A stretch of DNA of 64,000 bases from Legionella longbeachae (GTDB lineage Bacteria > Pseudomonadota > Gammaproteobacteria > Legionellales > Legionellaceae). The DNA is taken from positions 1-64,000 of the forward strand of contig NZ_RXNW01000005.1 of assembly GCF_004283175.1 (NCBI RefSeq), in the 5' to 3' direction. Position numbers and translations under genes: made by a program. Below the pieces are notes generated by a model. That model was not told the DNA's origin, made no database searches, and was given only the letters and a program-made list of their open reading frames with translations. This document shows positions 24,452 to 33,904 of this stretch, one piece after another. Positions within the stretch are counted from its first letter, which is position 1. Each line of letters begins with the position of its first letter.

Positions 24452-24754
24452 GTGGCTAAAAAATCAATGCTTATGAGAGAGCTAAAACGTAGCAAACTCG
24501 TAGAAAAATACAAAAAACGCAGAAATGAATTAAAAACGTTAATCAAGTCATCAGACGATTTTCAAGTAATTATGGATAGCCAGGCTAAATTAGCTAAACT
24601 TCCTATAAATTCAAATCCTGTTCGTTATAAAACACGGTGCAAACAATGTGGTCGTCCACATGCTGTATATCGTAAATTTAGCCTTTGTAGGATTTGCTTA
24701 AGACAACAACTAATGGTTGGTAATATACCAGGCGGAAGAAAATCCAGCTGGTAA
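24452..24754 (+). CDS. rpsN: 30S ribosomal protein S14 (long form with zinc ribbon)
   Basis: 100-residue S14 with a GTG start. It has the length of the long, cysteine-free S14 of E. coli, but carries a complete C-x2-C-x12-C-x2-C zinc motif (CKQC...CRIC) in [23 protein letters not shown], the motif typical of short C+ S14 proteins. The C-terminal PGGRKSSW is standard. Confidence 0.95.
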   Translation: MAKKSMLMRELKRSKLVEKYKKRRNELKTLIKSSDDFQVIMDSQAKLAKLPINSNPVRYKTRCKQCGRPHAVYRKFSLCRICLRQQLMVGNIPGGRKSSW

Positions 24755-24773
24755 TTTTTATTGGAGAACGATT

Positions 24774-25169
24774 GTGAGTATGCATGATCCAGTTGCTGAT
24801 ATGCTGACCAGAATTAGAAATGGTCAACAAGCAAAACATCAGCAAGTAACTTTAACATCTTCAAAATTGAAGGAAGAAATTGTTCGTGTTCTAAAAGAAG
24901 AAGGGTATGTCGAAGACTTCTTTGTTGAATCACTTGATAATAATCTTAAATTAATGACGATTAAACTGAAGTACTACCATGGTAGACCTGTTATCGAATT
25001 AATAAAAAGAATAAGCAGACCTGGTTTGAGAGTTTATAAATCTTATAAAGAACTAACTTCAATACCTGGTTTTGGTGTGGCCATATTGTCTACATCCCAA
25101 GGTATAATGACACATATATCTGCTAAGATGAAAGGCGTTGGTGGTGAAGTCATTTGTGAAGTGGCTTAA
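24774..25169 (+). CDS. rpsH: 30S ribosomal protein S8
   Basis: About 131-residue S8, a 16S central-domain binder and translational repressor of the spc operon in E. coli. It reads (V)SMHDPVADMLTRIRNG from a GTG at 24774, matching the E. coli start MSMQDPIADMLTRIRNG, after a GGAG site. An ATG at 24780 is the other option. The C-terminal STSQGIMT...GGEVICEVA is conserved. Confidence 0.95.
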   Translation: MSMHDPVADMLTRIRNGQQAKHQQVTLTSSKLKEEIVRVLKEEGYVEDFFVESLDNNLKLMTIKLKYYHGRPVIELIKRISRPGLRVYKSYKELTSIPGFGVAILSTSQGIMTHISAKMKGVGGEVICEVA

Positions 25170-25186
25170 TACTTGCGAGGAATAAT

Positions 25187-25726
25187 ATGTCTAGAGTAGC
25201 AAAAGCCCCAGTAGTTCAACCAGCCAATGTAGAAATAACATTAGGTGAAGGTGAAATTACTGTAAAAGGGCCTAAAGGAACATTAACCCAAAAGATAAAT
25301 CGGTTAGTGAAAGTAAGTAAAAATAATGAGGCTAATCATATTGAATTTGCTCCTGCAGCTAATGACCCTAAAGCTTGGGCACAAGCAGGAACTGCGAGAG
25401 CGATTGTAAATAATATGGTTAAAGGCGTTACTGAAGGATTTGTAGTAACACTTGAATTGGTTGGTGTTGGGTATAGAGCACAATCAAAGGATAAATCAAT
25501 CACTTTATCTTTGGGTTATTCTCATCCTATCGAATATCATTTGCCACAAGGTGTTTTAGTGGAAACTCCAAGTAATACAGTAATATTACTCAAAGGTGTT
25601 GATAAACAAATTTTGGGGCAAGTTGCTTCTGAAATACGCGCATTTCGTCCACCTGAGCCATATAAGGGTAAAGGTGTTAAACTTGCTGGTGAGTATATTG
25701 TTCGTAAAGAAGCGAAGAAGAAATAA
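25187..25726 (+). CDS. rplF: 50S ribosomal protein L6
   Basis: 179-residue L6 near the factor-binding site, made of two related domains. The C-terminal signature PEPYKGKGVKLAGEYIVRKEAKK is intact. It starts 17 nt after rpsH with a GAGG ribosome binding site. Confidence 0.96.
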   Translation: MSRVAKAPVVQPANVEITLGEGEITVKGPKGTLTQKINRLVKVSKNNEANHIEFAPAANDPKAWAQAGTARAIVNNMVKGVTEGFVVTLELVGVGYRAQSKDKSITLSLGYSHPIEYHLPQGVLVETPSNTVILLKGVDKQILGQVASEIRAFRPPEPYKGKGVKLAGEYIVRKEAKKK

Positions 25727-25736
25727 GGTTTAAGCT

Positions 25737-26096
25737 ATGAATAAACAAAACTCACGTATTCGACGTGGATTAAAAGCAAAGGCACTGATTCGCAAATCTG
25801 GTAGAGTAAGATTGGTAGTGCATAGAAGTGGACTACATATCTACTCTCAAATTGTTCGAGCTGATGAGCTTGGAGATAAAGTATTAGTTGCTTGTTCAAC
25901 TAATGATAAAGAAATACGAGCCAGTCTATCCGGTAAATGTAAAGTAGAACAAGCGAACCTTGTTGGTAAGTTACTAGGCAAACGTGCAAGTGAGCATGGA
26001 ATTACTGAGGTCGCGTTTGATCGAGCTGGTTATAAATATCATGGCCGAGTGAAAGCCCTTGCAGAAGGTGCACGCGAGGCTGGATTAGATTTTTAA
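25737..26096 (+). CDS. rplR: 50S ribosomal protein L18
   Basis: 119-residue L18, one of the 5S rRNA-binding proteins. RLVVHRSGLHIYSQIV and the FDRAGYKYHGRVKALAEGAREAGL block are typical. It begins 10 nt after rplF. Confidence 0.96.
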   Translation: MNKQNSRIRRGLKAKALIRKSGRVRLVVHRSGLHIYSQIVRADELGDKVLVACSTNDKEIRASLSGKCKVEQANLVGKLLGKRASEHGITEVAFDRAGYKYHGRVKALAEGAREAGLDF

Positions 26097-26105
26097 GGAA
26101 CAACT

Positions 26106-26615
26106 ATGGCATTCGATGAATCATCACCTAAATCAGATGGCTACCAAGAGAAATTAGTATCAGTTAATCGTACTGCTAAAGTTGTCAAAGGCGGACGAGT
26201 TTTTGGCTTTGCTGTTCTTGTCGTTGTTGGCGATGGTAAAGGTAAAGTTGGATTTGGTAGAGGTAAAGCTCGTGAAGTTCCAATAGCTATTCAGAAAGCA
26301 ATGGAACAAGCTAAGAAAAACATGGTATATATACCATTAAGTGGTTCAACTATTTATCATGAAATCACTTGGAACTATGGAGCCTCTAAAGTATTTATGA
26401 AGCCAGCCAGTGAAGGTACAGGAATTATTGCTGGTGGTGCAATGAGAGCAGTTCTTGAAGTTTTAGGTGTCCAAAATATATTAGCTAAAAATATAGGATC
26501 TACAAATCCAAGCAATATTGTACGCGCTACAATTGCTGCTCTAACTAATATTGGTACCCCTGATTATGTTGCGGCCAAGCGTGGTAAAACTGTTGAAGAA
26601 GTAATGGCGGGCTAA
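26106..26615 (+). CDS. rpsE: 30S ribosomal protein S5
   Basis: 169-residue S5, which affects decoding accuracy. The N-terminal double-stranded RNA-binding domain ([20 protein letters not shown]) and the C-terminal [20 protein letters not shown] block are complete. Confidence 0.97.
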   Translation: MAFDESSPKSDGYQEKLVSVNRTAKVVKGGRVFGFAVLVVVGDGKGKVGFGRGKAREVPIAIQKAMEQAKKNMVYIPLSGSTIYHEITWNYGASKVFMKPASEGTGIIAGGAMRAVLEVLGVQNILAKNIGSTNPSNIVRATIAALTNIGTPDYVAAKRGKTVEEVMAG

Positions 26616-26617
26616 TT

Positions 26618-26803
26618 ATGGAAAACAAAATTAAAATTACTTTAGTAAAAAGCACTATAGGCAGAAAGCCTAAACATATTTCAATTGTAAAGCAATTAGG
26701 TTTGAGTAAAACTAATTCAAGTGTAACTCATAACGATACTCCAGCAATACGTGGTCTTATAAATCAAGTTGATTATCTGTTGTTGGTTGAGGAGAGTGTA
26801 TAA
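26618..26803 (+). CDS. rpmD: 50S ribosomal protein L30
   Basis: 61-residue L30 with the short family signature [15 protein letters not shown]. It starts 2 nt after rpsE, and its stop shares a base with the rplO start. Confidence 0.95.
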   Translation: MENKIKITLVKSTIGRKPKHISIVKQLGLSKTNSSVTHNDTPAIRGLINQVDYLLLVEESV

Positions 26804-27237
26804 TGAATTTAAATTCACTATCACCTGAGCCAGGTTCACGTCGTCCTAAGAAGCGACTCGGTCGTGGCATAGGATCTGGGCTTGGAAAAACGAGTGGTAA
26901 AGGGCACAAAGGACAAAAGGCTAGAGCTGGTGGTTACCATAAAATTAACTTTGAAGGCGGTCAAATGCCTATTCAAAGACGTTTACCAAAAATGGGTTTT
27001 AAATCACGAGTGGGTAGAACAGTTGATCAAGTATGTTTAAGTGAACTTGAACAGTTATCTGTAGATGTAATTGACTTAAACGTTTTAAAAGATGCAGGTA
27101 TCGTAAGTCGTTCTATCAAAGATGTAAAAGTTATCTTATCTGGTGAATTAACTACTGCCATAAAACTTAAAGGTCTGAGGGTCACTAAAGGAGCTCGTGC
27201 AACCATTGAAGGTTTAGGCGGCAGCGTAGAAGAGTGA
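26803..27237 (+). CDS. rplO: 50S ribosomal protein L15
   Basis: 144-residue L15 with the glycine-rich basic N-terminus ([21 protein letters not shown]) and [22 protein letters not shown] overlap with rpmD. It precedes secY by 2 nt, the usual spc order. Confidence 0.96.
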   Translation: MNLNSLSPEPGSRRPKKRLGRGIGSGLGKTSGKGHKGQKARAGGYHKINFEGGQMPIQRRLPKMGFKSRVGRTVDQVCLSELEQLSVDVIDLNVLKDAGIVSRSIKDVKVILSGELTTAIKLKGLRVTKGARATIEGLGGSVEE

Positions 27238-27239
27238 CT

Positions 27240-28568
27240 ATGAAAAACCAAAAGCATAATACAGGCCAATCACGTGGTGGATTGGCTGAGCTAAAATCAA
27301 GATTGTTTTTTGTTGTTTTAGGCATTTTAGTTTATCGACTAGGTGCACATATACCTGTGCCAGGATTAGATCCAGCTCGATTAGCTAATTTCTTTAATGA
27401 ACAACAAAACACCATTTTTGGCTTGTTCAATATGTTTTCTGGCGGAGCCTTATCACGGGTAACCGTTTTTGCCATAGGAATTATGCCATATATTTCCGCA
27501 TCGATTATTCTTCAACTTTTTACTGTAGTCTCTCCAAAGCTCGAACAGTTAAAAAAAGAAGGTGAGTCTGGAAGAAGAAAAATAAACCAATATACTCGTT
27601 ATTTAACGCTACTGTTGTCAATTTTTCAATCTTTAGGGATGGCTCGATGGCTGGCTGGTCAACAAATTGCCCTGCAAGCTGACTTTTCATTTTATTTTAC
27701 TGCCGTAGTTACATTGGTTACAGGTACAATGTTTTTGATGTGGTTAGGTGAGCAAATTACTGAGAAAGGCGTTGGCAATGGTATTTCTTTGATCATTTTT
27801 TCAGGTATTGTCTCAAGTATGCCTACTGCTATTGCATCGGTTCTACAACAGGTTAAAGAAGGCCAAATGCAAGCGCTAACTCTTGTTATCATTGCAGTAG
27901 TTGTAGTTGTCGTGACTGGTTTTGTAGTGTTTATGGAACGTGCCCAGCGGCGAATCAGGGTCAATTATGCACAAAGGACACAAGGTAGGAAAGTTTATGC
28001 TGCACAAACAAGTCATTTACCTTTAAAAATTAATATGTCGGGTGTTATACCACCAATTTTTGCATCAAGCATTATACTCTTGCCTGCTACTTTAGCGCAG
28101 TTCTTTTCGCATACTAAGGGTATGGGTTGGTTAGCTGATGTTGGAATGGCTTTGTCTCCCGGACAACCATTATATTTAATCGTATATGCAGTAGCTATTA
28201 TATTCTTCGCGTTTTTTTATGCAGCTTTGGTGTTTAACCCCAAAGATACTGCGGATAATTTAAAAAAATCTGGTGCATATATCCCTGGAATCAGACCAGG
28301 TGAGCAAACTACAAAATACATTGATGCTGTTATGACTCGTTTAACGTTTGTTGGCTCAATTTATCTGGTTTTAGTTTGTCTTTTACCTCAGATTTTAATG
28401 TATACATGGCATGTCCCTTTTTATTTCGGCGGAACGTCATTGCTGATTATCGTAGTTGTTATTATGGATTTTGTAGCTCAGGTACAAGCTCATTTAATGA
28501 CACAGCAATATGATTCTTTAATGAAAAAGGCTAATTTTAAAGGTACAAAATTACCTGGTCTTTTATGA
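27240..28568 (+). CDS. secY: Preprotein translocase subunit SecY
   Basis: 442-residue channel subunit of SecYEG. Ten hydrophobic helices are visible. Family motifs include [15 protein letters not shown] (about 80-95), the [11 protein letters not shown] cytoplasmic loop and [23 protein letters not shown]. The ATG at 27240 is used; a GTG at 27234 is in frame. Its partner secE lies at 2013-2384. Confidence 0.96.
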   Translation: MKNQKHNTGQSRGGLAELKSRLFFVVLGILVYRLGAHIPVPGLDPARLANFFNEQQNTIFGLFNMFSGGALSRVTVFAIGIMPYISASIILQLFTVVSPKLEQLKKEGESGRRKINQYTRYLTLLLSIFQSLGMARWLAGQQIALQADFSFYFTAVVTLVTGTMFLMWLGEQITEKGVGNGISLIIFSGIVSSMPTAIASVLQQVKEGQMQALTLVIIAVVVVVVTGFVVFMERAQRRIRVNYAQRTQGRKVYAAQTSHLPLKINMSGVIPPIFASSIILLPATLAQFFSHTKGMGWLADVGMALSPGQPLYLIVYAVAIIFFAFFYAALVFNPKDTADNLKKSGAYIPGIRPGEQTTKYIDAVMTRLTFVGSIYLVLVCLLPQILMYTWHVPFYFGGTSLLIIVVVIMDFVAQVQAHLMTQQYDSLMKKANFKGTKLPGLL

Positions 28569-28586
28569 TCTTTATCGGAGTTAGGA

Positions 28587-28700
28587 ATGAAAGTAAGAGC
28601 ATCTGTAAAGCGAATTTGTCGCAATTGTAAGGTTATTAAAAGAAGTGGCACGATACGAGTTATTTGTAAAGATGCCAGGCATAAGCAAAAACAAGGTTAA
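28587..28700 (+). CDS. rpmJ: 50S ribosomal protein L36
   Basis: A 37-residue protein, [20 protein letters not shown] followed by [17 protein letters not shown]. It is the zinc-binding (C+) form: C11, C14, C27 and H32. It starts 18 nt after secY behind a TTAGGA ribosome binding site and closes the spc operon, as in E. coli. Confidence 0.96.
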   Translation: MKVRASVKRICRNCKVIKRSGTIRVICKDARHKQKQG

Positions 28701-28705
28701 TAACT

Positions 28706-28757
28706 TTGCTTGATTTAATTTTATAAAAATAGTATTCTTCTGTCCCTTTCGACAGAA
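28706..28757 (+). promoter_or_regulatory. Possible promoter and leader hairpin of the alpha operon
   Basis: The 79-nt rpmJ-rpsM gap has TTGCTT (28706-28711), an 18-nt spacer and TAGTAT (28730-28735), then a 7-bp hairpin TTCTGTC/GACAGAA (28738-28757). In E. coli this leader folds into the pseudoknot bound by S4. The promoter match is moderate and I cannot confirm the pseudoknot. Confidence 0.35.
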
Positions 28758-28779
28758 CAAATAACGTTCGGAGAAGTTA

Positions 28780-29136
28780 ATGGCTCGTATTGCAGGAGTA
28801 AATATACCAGATCACAAACATCTTGTGATTGCTTTGACAGCAATTTATGGTATTGGTAAACCTACATCTATAAAACTATGTTCAGCAGTTGGCATTGATC
28901 CTTCCAAAAAGGTTTCAGAATTAACAGATGCTCAACTAGAGTCTTTAAGAACAGAAATTGCTAAAATAACTGTTGAAGGTGATTTACGTCGTGTTGTAAC
29001 AATGAACATTAAGCGACTTATGGATTTAGGTTGTTACCGGGGTTTGAGACATAGAAGAGGACTGCCTGTACACGGCCAACGTACAAAAACTAATGCACGT
29101 ACAAGAAAAGGTCGCAGAAAAGGCACCACCGTTTGA
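28780..29136 (+). CDS. rpsM: 30S ribosomal protein S13
   Basis: 118-residue S13 of the 30S head, contacting P-site t[29 protein letters not shown] and the C-terminal [18 protein letters not shown] are standard. First gene of the alpha operon, with a GGAG ribosome binding site. Confidence 0.97.
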   Translation: MARIAGVNIPDHKHLVIALTAIYGIGKPTSIKLCSAVGIDPSKKVSELTDAQLESLRTEIAKITVEGDLRRVVTMNIKRLMDLGCYRGLRHRRGLPVHGQRTKTNARTRKGRRKGTTV

Positions 29137-29157
29137 TATTTCATGTAGGATAGTAAG

Positions 29158-29556
29158 ATGGCAATAACAAAGTCAAAACAACAAAAAGTACGCAAAAAAG
29201 CAAAACGTGTTGTATCAGATGGTATAGTACATGTTCATGCATCTTTTAATAATACCATAGTGACTTTCACTGACAGACAAGGTAATGCACTTTGCTGGGC
29301 AACATCAGGTGGCTCAGGGTTTAGAGGTTCAAGAAAGAGCACCCCTTACGCTGCACAGGTTGCAACTGAGCGTGCTGCTGCTGTCGCTAAAGAATATGGT
29401 ATGAAATCTGTAGCTGTATTTGTTCATGGTCCTGGCCCTGGTCGAGAGTCCACTATTCGTGAATTAATATCTCAGGATTTCAAAATTGTTGAAATAACCG
29501 ATGTTACTGGTATCCCTCATAATGGGTGTAAGCCACCTAAGAAACGTCGTGTATAA
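29158..29556 (+). CDS. rpsK: 30S ribosomal protein S11
   Basis: 132-residue S11 of the 30S platform. [21 protein letters not shown] and the C-terminal [18 protein letters not shown] are conserved. It begins 21 nt after rpsM. Confidence 0.97.
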   Translation: MAITKSKQQKVRKKAKRVVSDGIVHVHASFNNTIVTFTDRQGNALCWATSGGSGFRGSRKSTPYAAQVATERAAAVAKEYGMKSVAVFVHGPGPGRESTIRELISQDFKIVEITDVTGIPHNGCKPPKKRRV

Positions 29557-29572
29557 GACTCAGGAGTAATTA

Positions 29573-30193
29573 ATGGCTAGATATCTTGGTCCAAAATGTA
29601 AATTATCACGTCGCGAGGGCTGTGATTTATTACTGAAAAGTGGTGTGCGTGATCATAAATCAAAATGTAAATCAGAAAAGTTACCTGGACAACATGGTGA
29701 TAAGAAACCTCGTCTAAATAACTATGGTTTACAGCTTAGAGAGAAACAAAAAATCAGAAGATTTTATGGCGTTCTTGAAAAGCAATTCCGTGGCTATTAT
29801 AAAATGGCTGCACGTATGAAGGGTGCTACAGGTGAAAACCTGATGACTCTTCTTGAAAGACGTTTGGATAATGTTGTTTATCGTATGGGTTTTGCAAGTA
29901 CTCGTGCTGAAGCGCGTCAATTAGTAACGCACAAAGCCATATTAGTTAATGATAAAATAGTTAACGTACCATCATATTTAATTAAGCCTGGTGATGTTAT
30001 ATCTGTGAGACAAAGAGCAAAAAATCAAGGTCGCATTCAAGCTGCTTTAGCTTTGTCTGAGCAAAGAGTACCATGTGATTGGCTTACTGTAGATACTTCT
30101 TCATTTAAAGGAACTTTTTCTACAGCACCAACGTTAACTGACTTATCTTCAGACTACAACGTAAACCTGGTTGTAGAACTTTACTCTAAGTAA
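29573..30193 (+). CDS. rpsD: 30S ribosomal protein S4
   Basis: 206-residue S4, 16S assembly initiator and translational repressor of the alpha operon in E. coli. [16 protein letters not shown] and the S4 RNA-binding domain ([20 protein letters not shown], about 95-115) are present. It starts 16 nt after rpsK. Confidence 0.97.
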   Translation: MARYLGPKCKLSRREGCDLLLKSGVRDHKSKCKSEKLPGQHGDKKPRLNNYGLQLREKQKIRRFYGVLEKQFRGYYKMAARMKGATGENLMTLLERRLDNVVYRMGFASTRAEARQLVTHKAILVNDKIVNVPSYLIKPGDVISVRQRAKNQGRIQAALALSEQRVPCDWLTVDTSSFKGTFSTAPTLTDLSSDYNVNLVVELYSK

Positions 30194-30211
30194 GCTCGGA
30201 GAAATAGCTGA

Positions 30212-31204
30212 ATGTATACTGAAATCAATGAAATGTTGACACCTAATGTTCTTAAGGTACAGGCTGAATCGCCTTTTAAAGCTAAAATAGTTTTAGAACC
30301 TTTGGAGCGCGGCTTTGGTCATACTCTCGGCAATGCTTTGAGACGTATATTATTGTCTTCTATGCCTGGTAGTGTAATTACAGAAGCTTCAATTGAGGGT
30401 GTTCTTCATGAGTACAGTACAATTGAAGGTGTACAAGAAGATGTTGTTGATATACTGCTGAATCTTAAATTGGTTGCAATTAAAATGACAGTAGGTGAAG
30501 AGGCTCTAATAACCCTTAATAAGCAAGGTCCTTGTCAAGTTACCGCTGGTGATATTCAATTATCTCATGGACTGGAAGTTGTTAATCCTGATCTTGTTAT
30601 TGCTAATTTGAACGAAAAGGGCAAATTAAATATGACAATGAAGGTTGAAAGAGGAATTGGTTTTCACAGTACTGACTCATTTATTGGACATTTTGATGAT
30701 GAAGTAGAGAGAAAATCTGTTGGCAAACTCAAAATTGATAATAGCTTCTCACCTGTCAGAAAAGTAGCATATTATGTTGATAGTGCTCGTGTTGAAAATC
30801 GTACCGATTTGGACAAGCTGACCATTGAATTAGAAACTAACGGGACAATTGATTCAGAAGAAGCAATCCGTATTTCAGCTAGCATTTTACAACGGCAGTT
30901 ACATGCTTTTGTTGATATGAGATTTGAAGAGTCACGATCAGATCAAAAGGAACGTAATGATTTTGATCCTATTCTTTTGCGTTCTGTAGATGATTTGGAA
31001 TTAACTGTTCGTTCTGCGAACTGTTTGAAAGCAGAAAATATTCATTATATAGGCGATCTGGTACAACGAACTGAAAATGAACTTTTAAAAACTCCTAATC
31101 TTGGTAAAAAGTCTTTAACTGAAATTAAGGATGTTTTGGCTTCCCGTTCATTATCGCTTGGTATGAAGCTTGAGAATTGGCCGCCAGCAAATCTTGGCGA
31201 ATAA
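30212..31204 (+). CDS. rpoA: DNA-directed RNA polymerase subunit alpha
   Basis: 330-residue alpha subunit. The N-terminal dimerisation domain has [23 protein letters not shown] (in parts), and the C-terminal domain, which contacts UP elements and activators, has [21 protein letters not shown] and [16 protein letters not shown]. It starts 18 nt after rpsD. Confidence 0.97.
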   Translation: MYTEINEMLTPNVLKVQAESPFKAKIVLEPLERGFGHTLGNALRRILLSSMPGSVITEASIEGVLHEYSTIEGVQEDVVDILLNLKLVAIKMTVGEEALITLNKQGPCQVTAGDIQLSHGLEVVNPDLVIANLNEKGKLNMTMKVERGIGFHSTDSFIGHFDDEVERKSVGKLKIDNSFSPVRKVAYYVDSARVENRTDLDKLTIELETNGTIDSEEAIRISASILQRQLHAFVDMRFEESRSDQKERNDFDPILLRSVDDLELTVRSANCLKAENIHYIGDLVQRTENELLKTPNLGKKSLTEIKDVLASRSLSLGMKLENWPPANLGE

Positions 31205-31221
31205 AGTTTAGGAGTTTTGTT

Positions 31222-31605
31222 ATGCGTCACCGTAATTCAGGCCGTCGTTTTGGCCGTACAAGTAGCCACAGAAAGGCTATGTTTGCAAATATGTGTTGTT
31301 CTTTAATTGAGCATGAATTGATAAAGACTACTTTGCCTAAAGCAAAAGATCTTCGTCGATACATAGAACCATTAATCACTGTTTCTAAAGTTGATTCAGT
31401 TGCAACACGTAGACATGCATTTGATATATTAAGATCAAAATCTGCAGTAGGTAAGTTGTTTACTGATTTAGGACCACGTTTTGAGAAACGCCCAGGTGGT
31501 TATATACGAATTATAAAATGTGGTTTTAGAGATGGCGATAATGCACCTATGGCAATTGTTGAGTTATTAGACAGACCAGTTTCCAGTGCGGATGCTGAAG
31601 AATAA
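31222..31605 (+). CDS. rplQ: 50S ribosomal protein L17
   Basis: 127-residue L17 beginning [20 protein letters not shown], which fixes the start at 31222 behind TTAGGAG; the frame extends upstream into rpoA. It is the last gene of the ribosomal protein block, and a strong terminator follows. Confidence 0.96.
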   Translation: MRHRNSGRRFGRTSSHRKAMFANMCCSLIEHELIKTTLPKAKDLRRYIEPLITVSKVDSVATRRHAFDILRSKSAVGKLFTDLGPRFEKRPGGYIRIIKCGFRDGDNAPMAIVELLDRPVSSADAEE

Positions 31606-31630
31606 TTAAATTGCTAACAAGAACTTAAAA

Positions 31631-31655
31631 AAACCCGCTTAAGGCGGGTTTTTTA
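31631..31655 (+). terminator. Intrinsic terminator of the ribosomal protein block
   Basis: AAACCCGC (31631-31638), loop TTAAG, GCGGGTTT (31644-31651), continuing into a T-run. The stem is GC-rich, it is followed by Ts and preceded by an A-run, so it is strong and possibly bidirectional. It lies 26 nt after rplQ. Confidence 0.92.
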
Positions 31656-31692
31656 TTAAGGTATGTTAACTATTCATCCCCGCTGCCTAAGT

Positions 31693-31705
31693 ATATGGAC
31701 TCATC
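31693..31705 (+). repeat. 13-bp inverted repeat, left copy (possible IS1111-type end)
   Basis: ATATGGACTCATC is the exact reverse complement of the 13-mer at 32856-32868. The pair brackets the transposase remnant. IS1111-group elements of the IS110 family have subterminal inverted repeats of about this length, so these may be the element's ends. Confidence 0.55.
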
Positions 31706-32043
31706 GGTTTTTGCAAGTAATGAACTAGTGAAAAGAGAAGTATTTGCATACGTATATCCGACCATTAATGAGCGAGTTATTTCATCCATTCAGGTTTTGA
31801 TGATATTCGGACTCTGTATCCTTCTCATGTCGTCGGACATTTAATCCATAGTAGGCGAGAGGTATTTTCAGAATAGGTTTTAACCTATTCGCATCAGCTG
31901 TTATTTGCAATACCAGGGTAAGTCTTTTATACCTCCACGTTTGTTTATGTGCAGTAATAATCGTGTTTTTTTATAATCAGTTTGTTTTTTGCTGATTGTA
32001 AAAAAGGTAGATGCAGCGCTAAATGATGCTGCTTTCTCATGTA
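31706..32043. other. Gene-free stretch on the 3' side of the transposase remnant
   Basis: No coding sequence is seen. Two inverted repeats stand out: GAATAGGTT/AACCTATTC (31871-31890, 2-nt centre) and an imperfect 14-bp arm pair around 31966-32010 (ttttttataatcag...ctgattgtaaaaaa). If the neighbouring pseudogene is an IS1111-group element, this is the noncoding end where such elements encode their bridge/seeker RNA, so it may be a decayed ncRNA locus. That assignment is inference. Confidence 0.4.
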
Positions 32044-32823
32044 TCAAGCTTTTCTTGAAGCACAAAGCTTTAAATGGTCAACGTCTTTATCACCATAAAT
32101 CATAATAGCCCACATATGGTGTGTATTTTTGGCCATCGCGGCAGCTGCTTTATTATATCCATGCTCATTATGGACTCACTTCAGCTAGCAGTTAAAGTAA
32201 ACTTTTTTTTGCTACATTCTTTACCATGGCTCGCTCACCCGACACCAGACAACTACGAATATATCGGACACCTCGTTTACTTAAGGAATCAGATATTGTT
32301 TCCCTCCGCTCGAATGTTCTTTTGGAACTAATCCTAAAAGGCAGAAAAGTGACGTAAATATCCTCGCATTCGATTAGCTAATGCTGTTCTATAATTTACT
32401 AAGTTTTCTCGATAACGATGCAGCATGTGCACTTTTTGTTGCTTGATGCTCTTGGTTGATATCGATGGCATATTATCTTGAAGCAGCGCAATAACAATGG
32501 CAAGTGCATCATTTTTATCATTCGTATTCCCTTGAACAATCGGTTTCACATGTTGCGGGCTAATATGTGTAACGTTTGTCCGTAGTACATACATTTACAC
32601 GAACTATAATTTGCACTTCCACCCGCTTCCATCGCAATGTTACAAGATGACAGATTTGCTGGAAAATTAGGTAGCGCAGCTCGATTTCTTTTTTTCCAAG
32701 TACCTTCTCCCCATACTCATTATCACCGTGCAATTGAAAAACATGTTTTGTTAAATCTATCTCTAATAAAATAACATTCTTCAAAGACCCCCCTTTCTTT
32801 TTTAGTTTCTGTGACGAAACCAT
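32044..32823 (-). pseudogene. IS110/IS1111-family transposase remnant
   Basis: Broken DEDD transposase. On the minus strand, fragments follow in family order: N-terminal LLEIDLTKHVFQLHGDNEYG (frame 1), AMEAGGSANYS (frame 2, about 32640), ISPQHVKPIVQGNTNDKNDA through RTALANRMRGYLRHF (frame 3), then LGLVPKEHSSGGKQ, SKRGVRYIRSCLVSGERAMV and GYNKAAAAMAKNTHHMWAI to the stop at 32044. At least three frame changes are needed and about 100-120 residues between the RGYLRHF and LGLVPKEHSSGG blocks are missing. It cannot make an active enzyme. It lies between rplQ and ssb, inside the 13-bp inverted repeats. Confidence 0.85.
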
Positions 32824-33206
32824 TTTGGCGCATCTAAAAGCCGTTTAAAAGGGAGGATGAGTCCATATCATTGTGCCGCGACTTGTTTTGCGTTGTTGCA
32901 TATCCCTGGTTCTCTGTCAGCCCCCATAGGGGCTACTTACAAAACAGCCACACTTTTAGGTAAACCTGGTTTAATCATTTTATTGATAATCCGATATCGA
33001 CTTAATCCTGCCTACCCTCCCATTAGATCATACAATTGGCACAGACATTTCAATAAGTATAATAGAATAAATAGCAGCAAATATTCTTTGAGTCCTAATC
33101 AATTTGCCTTGTTTTTTTCGGTGGTTTTCATGAGATATTAGTAGGAATTGCTGCCCTATGTATAAGGGCAGAAAATACTTAAAAAGAGTTGCTACTCCGA
33201 TACGAC
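32824..33206. other. Intergenic stretch with no supported gene
   Basis: It contains the right 13-bp repeat (32856-32868), and a short inverted repeat TGCCCT...AGGGCA near 33151-33169. A plus-strand open frame at 32857-33141 has no recognisable domain and odd composition. The sequence looks like decayed DNA between the insertion element and ssb; I cannot assign its origin. A weak hairpin with Ts (about 33183-33201, minus sense) may end ssb transcription. Confidence 0.5.
32856..32868 (-). repeat. 13-bp inverted repeat, right copy (possible IS1111-type end)
   Basis: GATGAGTCCATAT, reverse complement of 31693-31705, 33 nt upstream of the remnant's start codon. See the left copy. Confidence 0.55.
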
Positions 33207-33680
33207 TTAGAATGGAACATCATCATCTAATTGATCAAAAGCATCTTGTGGGACTTGTTGGGTAGGTTGTTTTTTTGTAAAGTTTTGGTTGCTTGGTGCA
33301 AATTGGCCTTGTGGGATATCATCAAAACTTGATGATGCTCCTCCTTTGCTATCTAACATTTGTATGTCGTTGGCAACAATCTCCGTAGTATATCTATCTT
33401 GTCCTTGTTGATCTTGCCATTTTCTGGTTCTTAAGCTTCCTTCGACATAAAGTTTTGATCCTTTGCGCACATATTCGCCAGCAATTTCCCCTAAACGATT
33501 AAAACAAACCACCCGATGCCATTCGGTTCTTTCTTGTTTTTCACCAGTAGCCTTATCCTTCCATGCTTCACTGGTAGCGATTGAGAGTGTAGTTACTGCA
33601 TTGCCATTAGGTAAATATCGTACGTCAGGATCAACACCTACGTTACCAATGAGTATCACTTTGTTTATTCCACGTGCCAT
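33207..33680 (-). CDS. ssb: Single-stranded DNA-binding protein
   Basis: 157-residue SSB that coats single-stranded DNA in replication and repair. The N-terminal OB fold (residues about 1-110: [37 protein letters not shown]) is followed by a Gln-rich linker and the acidic tail DDDVPF that recruits partner proteins. The ATG at 33680 has an AGGAG ribosome binding site. It is transcribed away from the MerR-QueF gene. Confidence 0.97.
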   Translation of the reverse strand: MARGINKVILIGNVGVDPDVRYLPNGNAVTTLSIATSEAWKDKATGEKQERTEWHRVVCFNRLGEIAGEYVRKGSKLYVEGSLRTRKWQDQQGQDRYTTEIVANDIQMLDSKGGASSSFDDIPQGQFAPSNQNFTKKQPTQQVPQDAFDQLDDDVPF

Positions 33681-33852
33681 TCATTTTCTCCTGTATGCGA
33701 AAGTTAGGAGGAGAGTATACCTAATTTATATAGGGCTTGCACAGGAATTGAATTAGGCTTTTGCATACCTAACAGGCGTTGATATTAGACTAGGTCATAT
33801 GATTAGGAGCTCATATGATATCTACATGGATAATTATTTCTCATTATGTCTA

Positions 33853-33883
33853 TTGACTCTCACGCTACGTGATGGTTTAAAAT
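33853..33883 (+). promoter_or_regulatory. MerR-type promoter/operator of the merR-queF gene
   Basis: TTGACT (33853-33858) and TAAAAT (33878-33883) are separated by 19 nt, the long spacer typical of MerR-controlled promoters. Inside the spacer is a perfect dyad TCACG-CTA-CGTGA (33860-33872). It lies 22 nt upstream of a gene with a MerR DNA-binding domain, so self-regulation is likely. Confidence 0.65.
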
Positions 33884-33904
33884 CGGCTTTGAGGTGTTAA
33901 CTGA

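Noticed and set aside
32169-32179. Third partial copy of the 13-bp repeat (ATGGACTCA)
   Set aside because: Only 9 bases match and it lies within the transposase remnant; likely chance or local rearrangement.
33089-33140. Short repeats suggesting a CRISPR or prophage edge near ssb
   Set aside because: No regularly spaced repeats, integrase or att-like duplication; no CRISPR array seen anywhere in the window.
32857-33141. 94-residue plus-strand frame
   Set aside because: No domain, no good ribosome binding site, odd composition, and it lies in decayed DNA next to the IS remnant.
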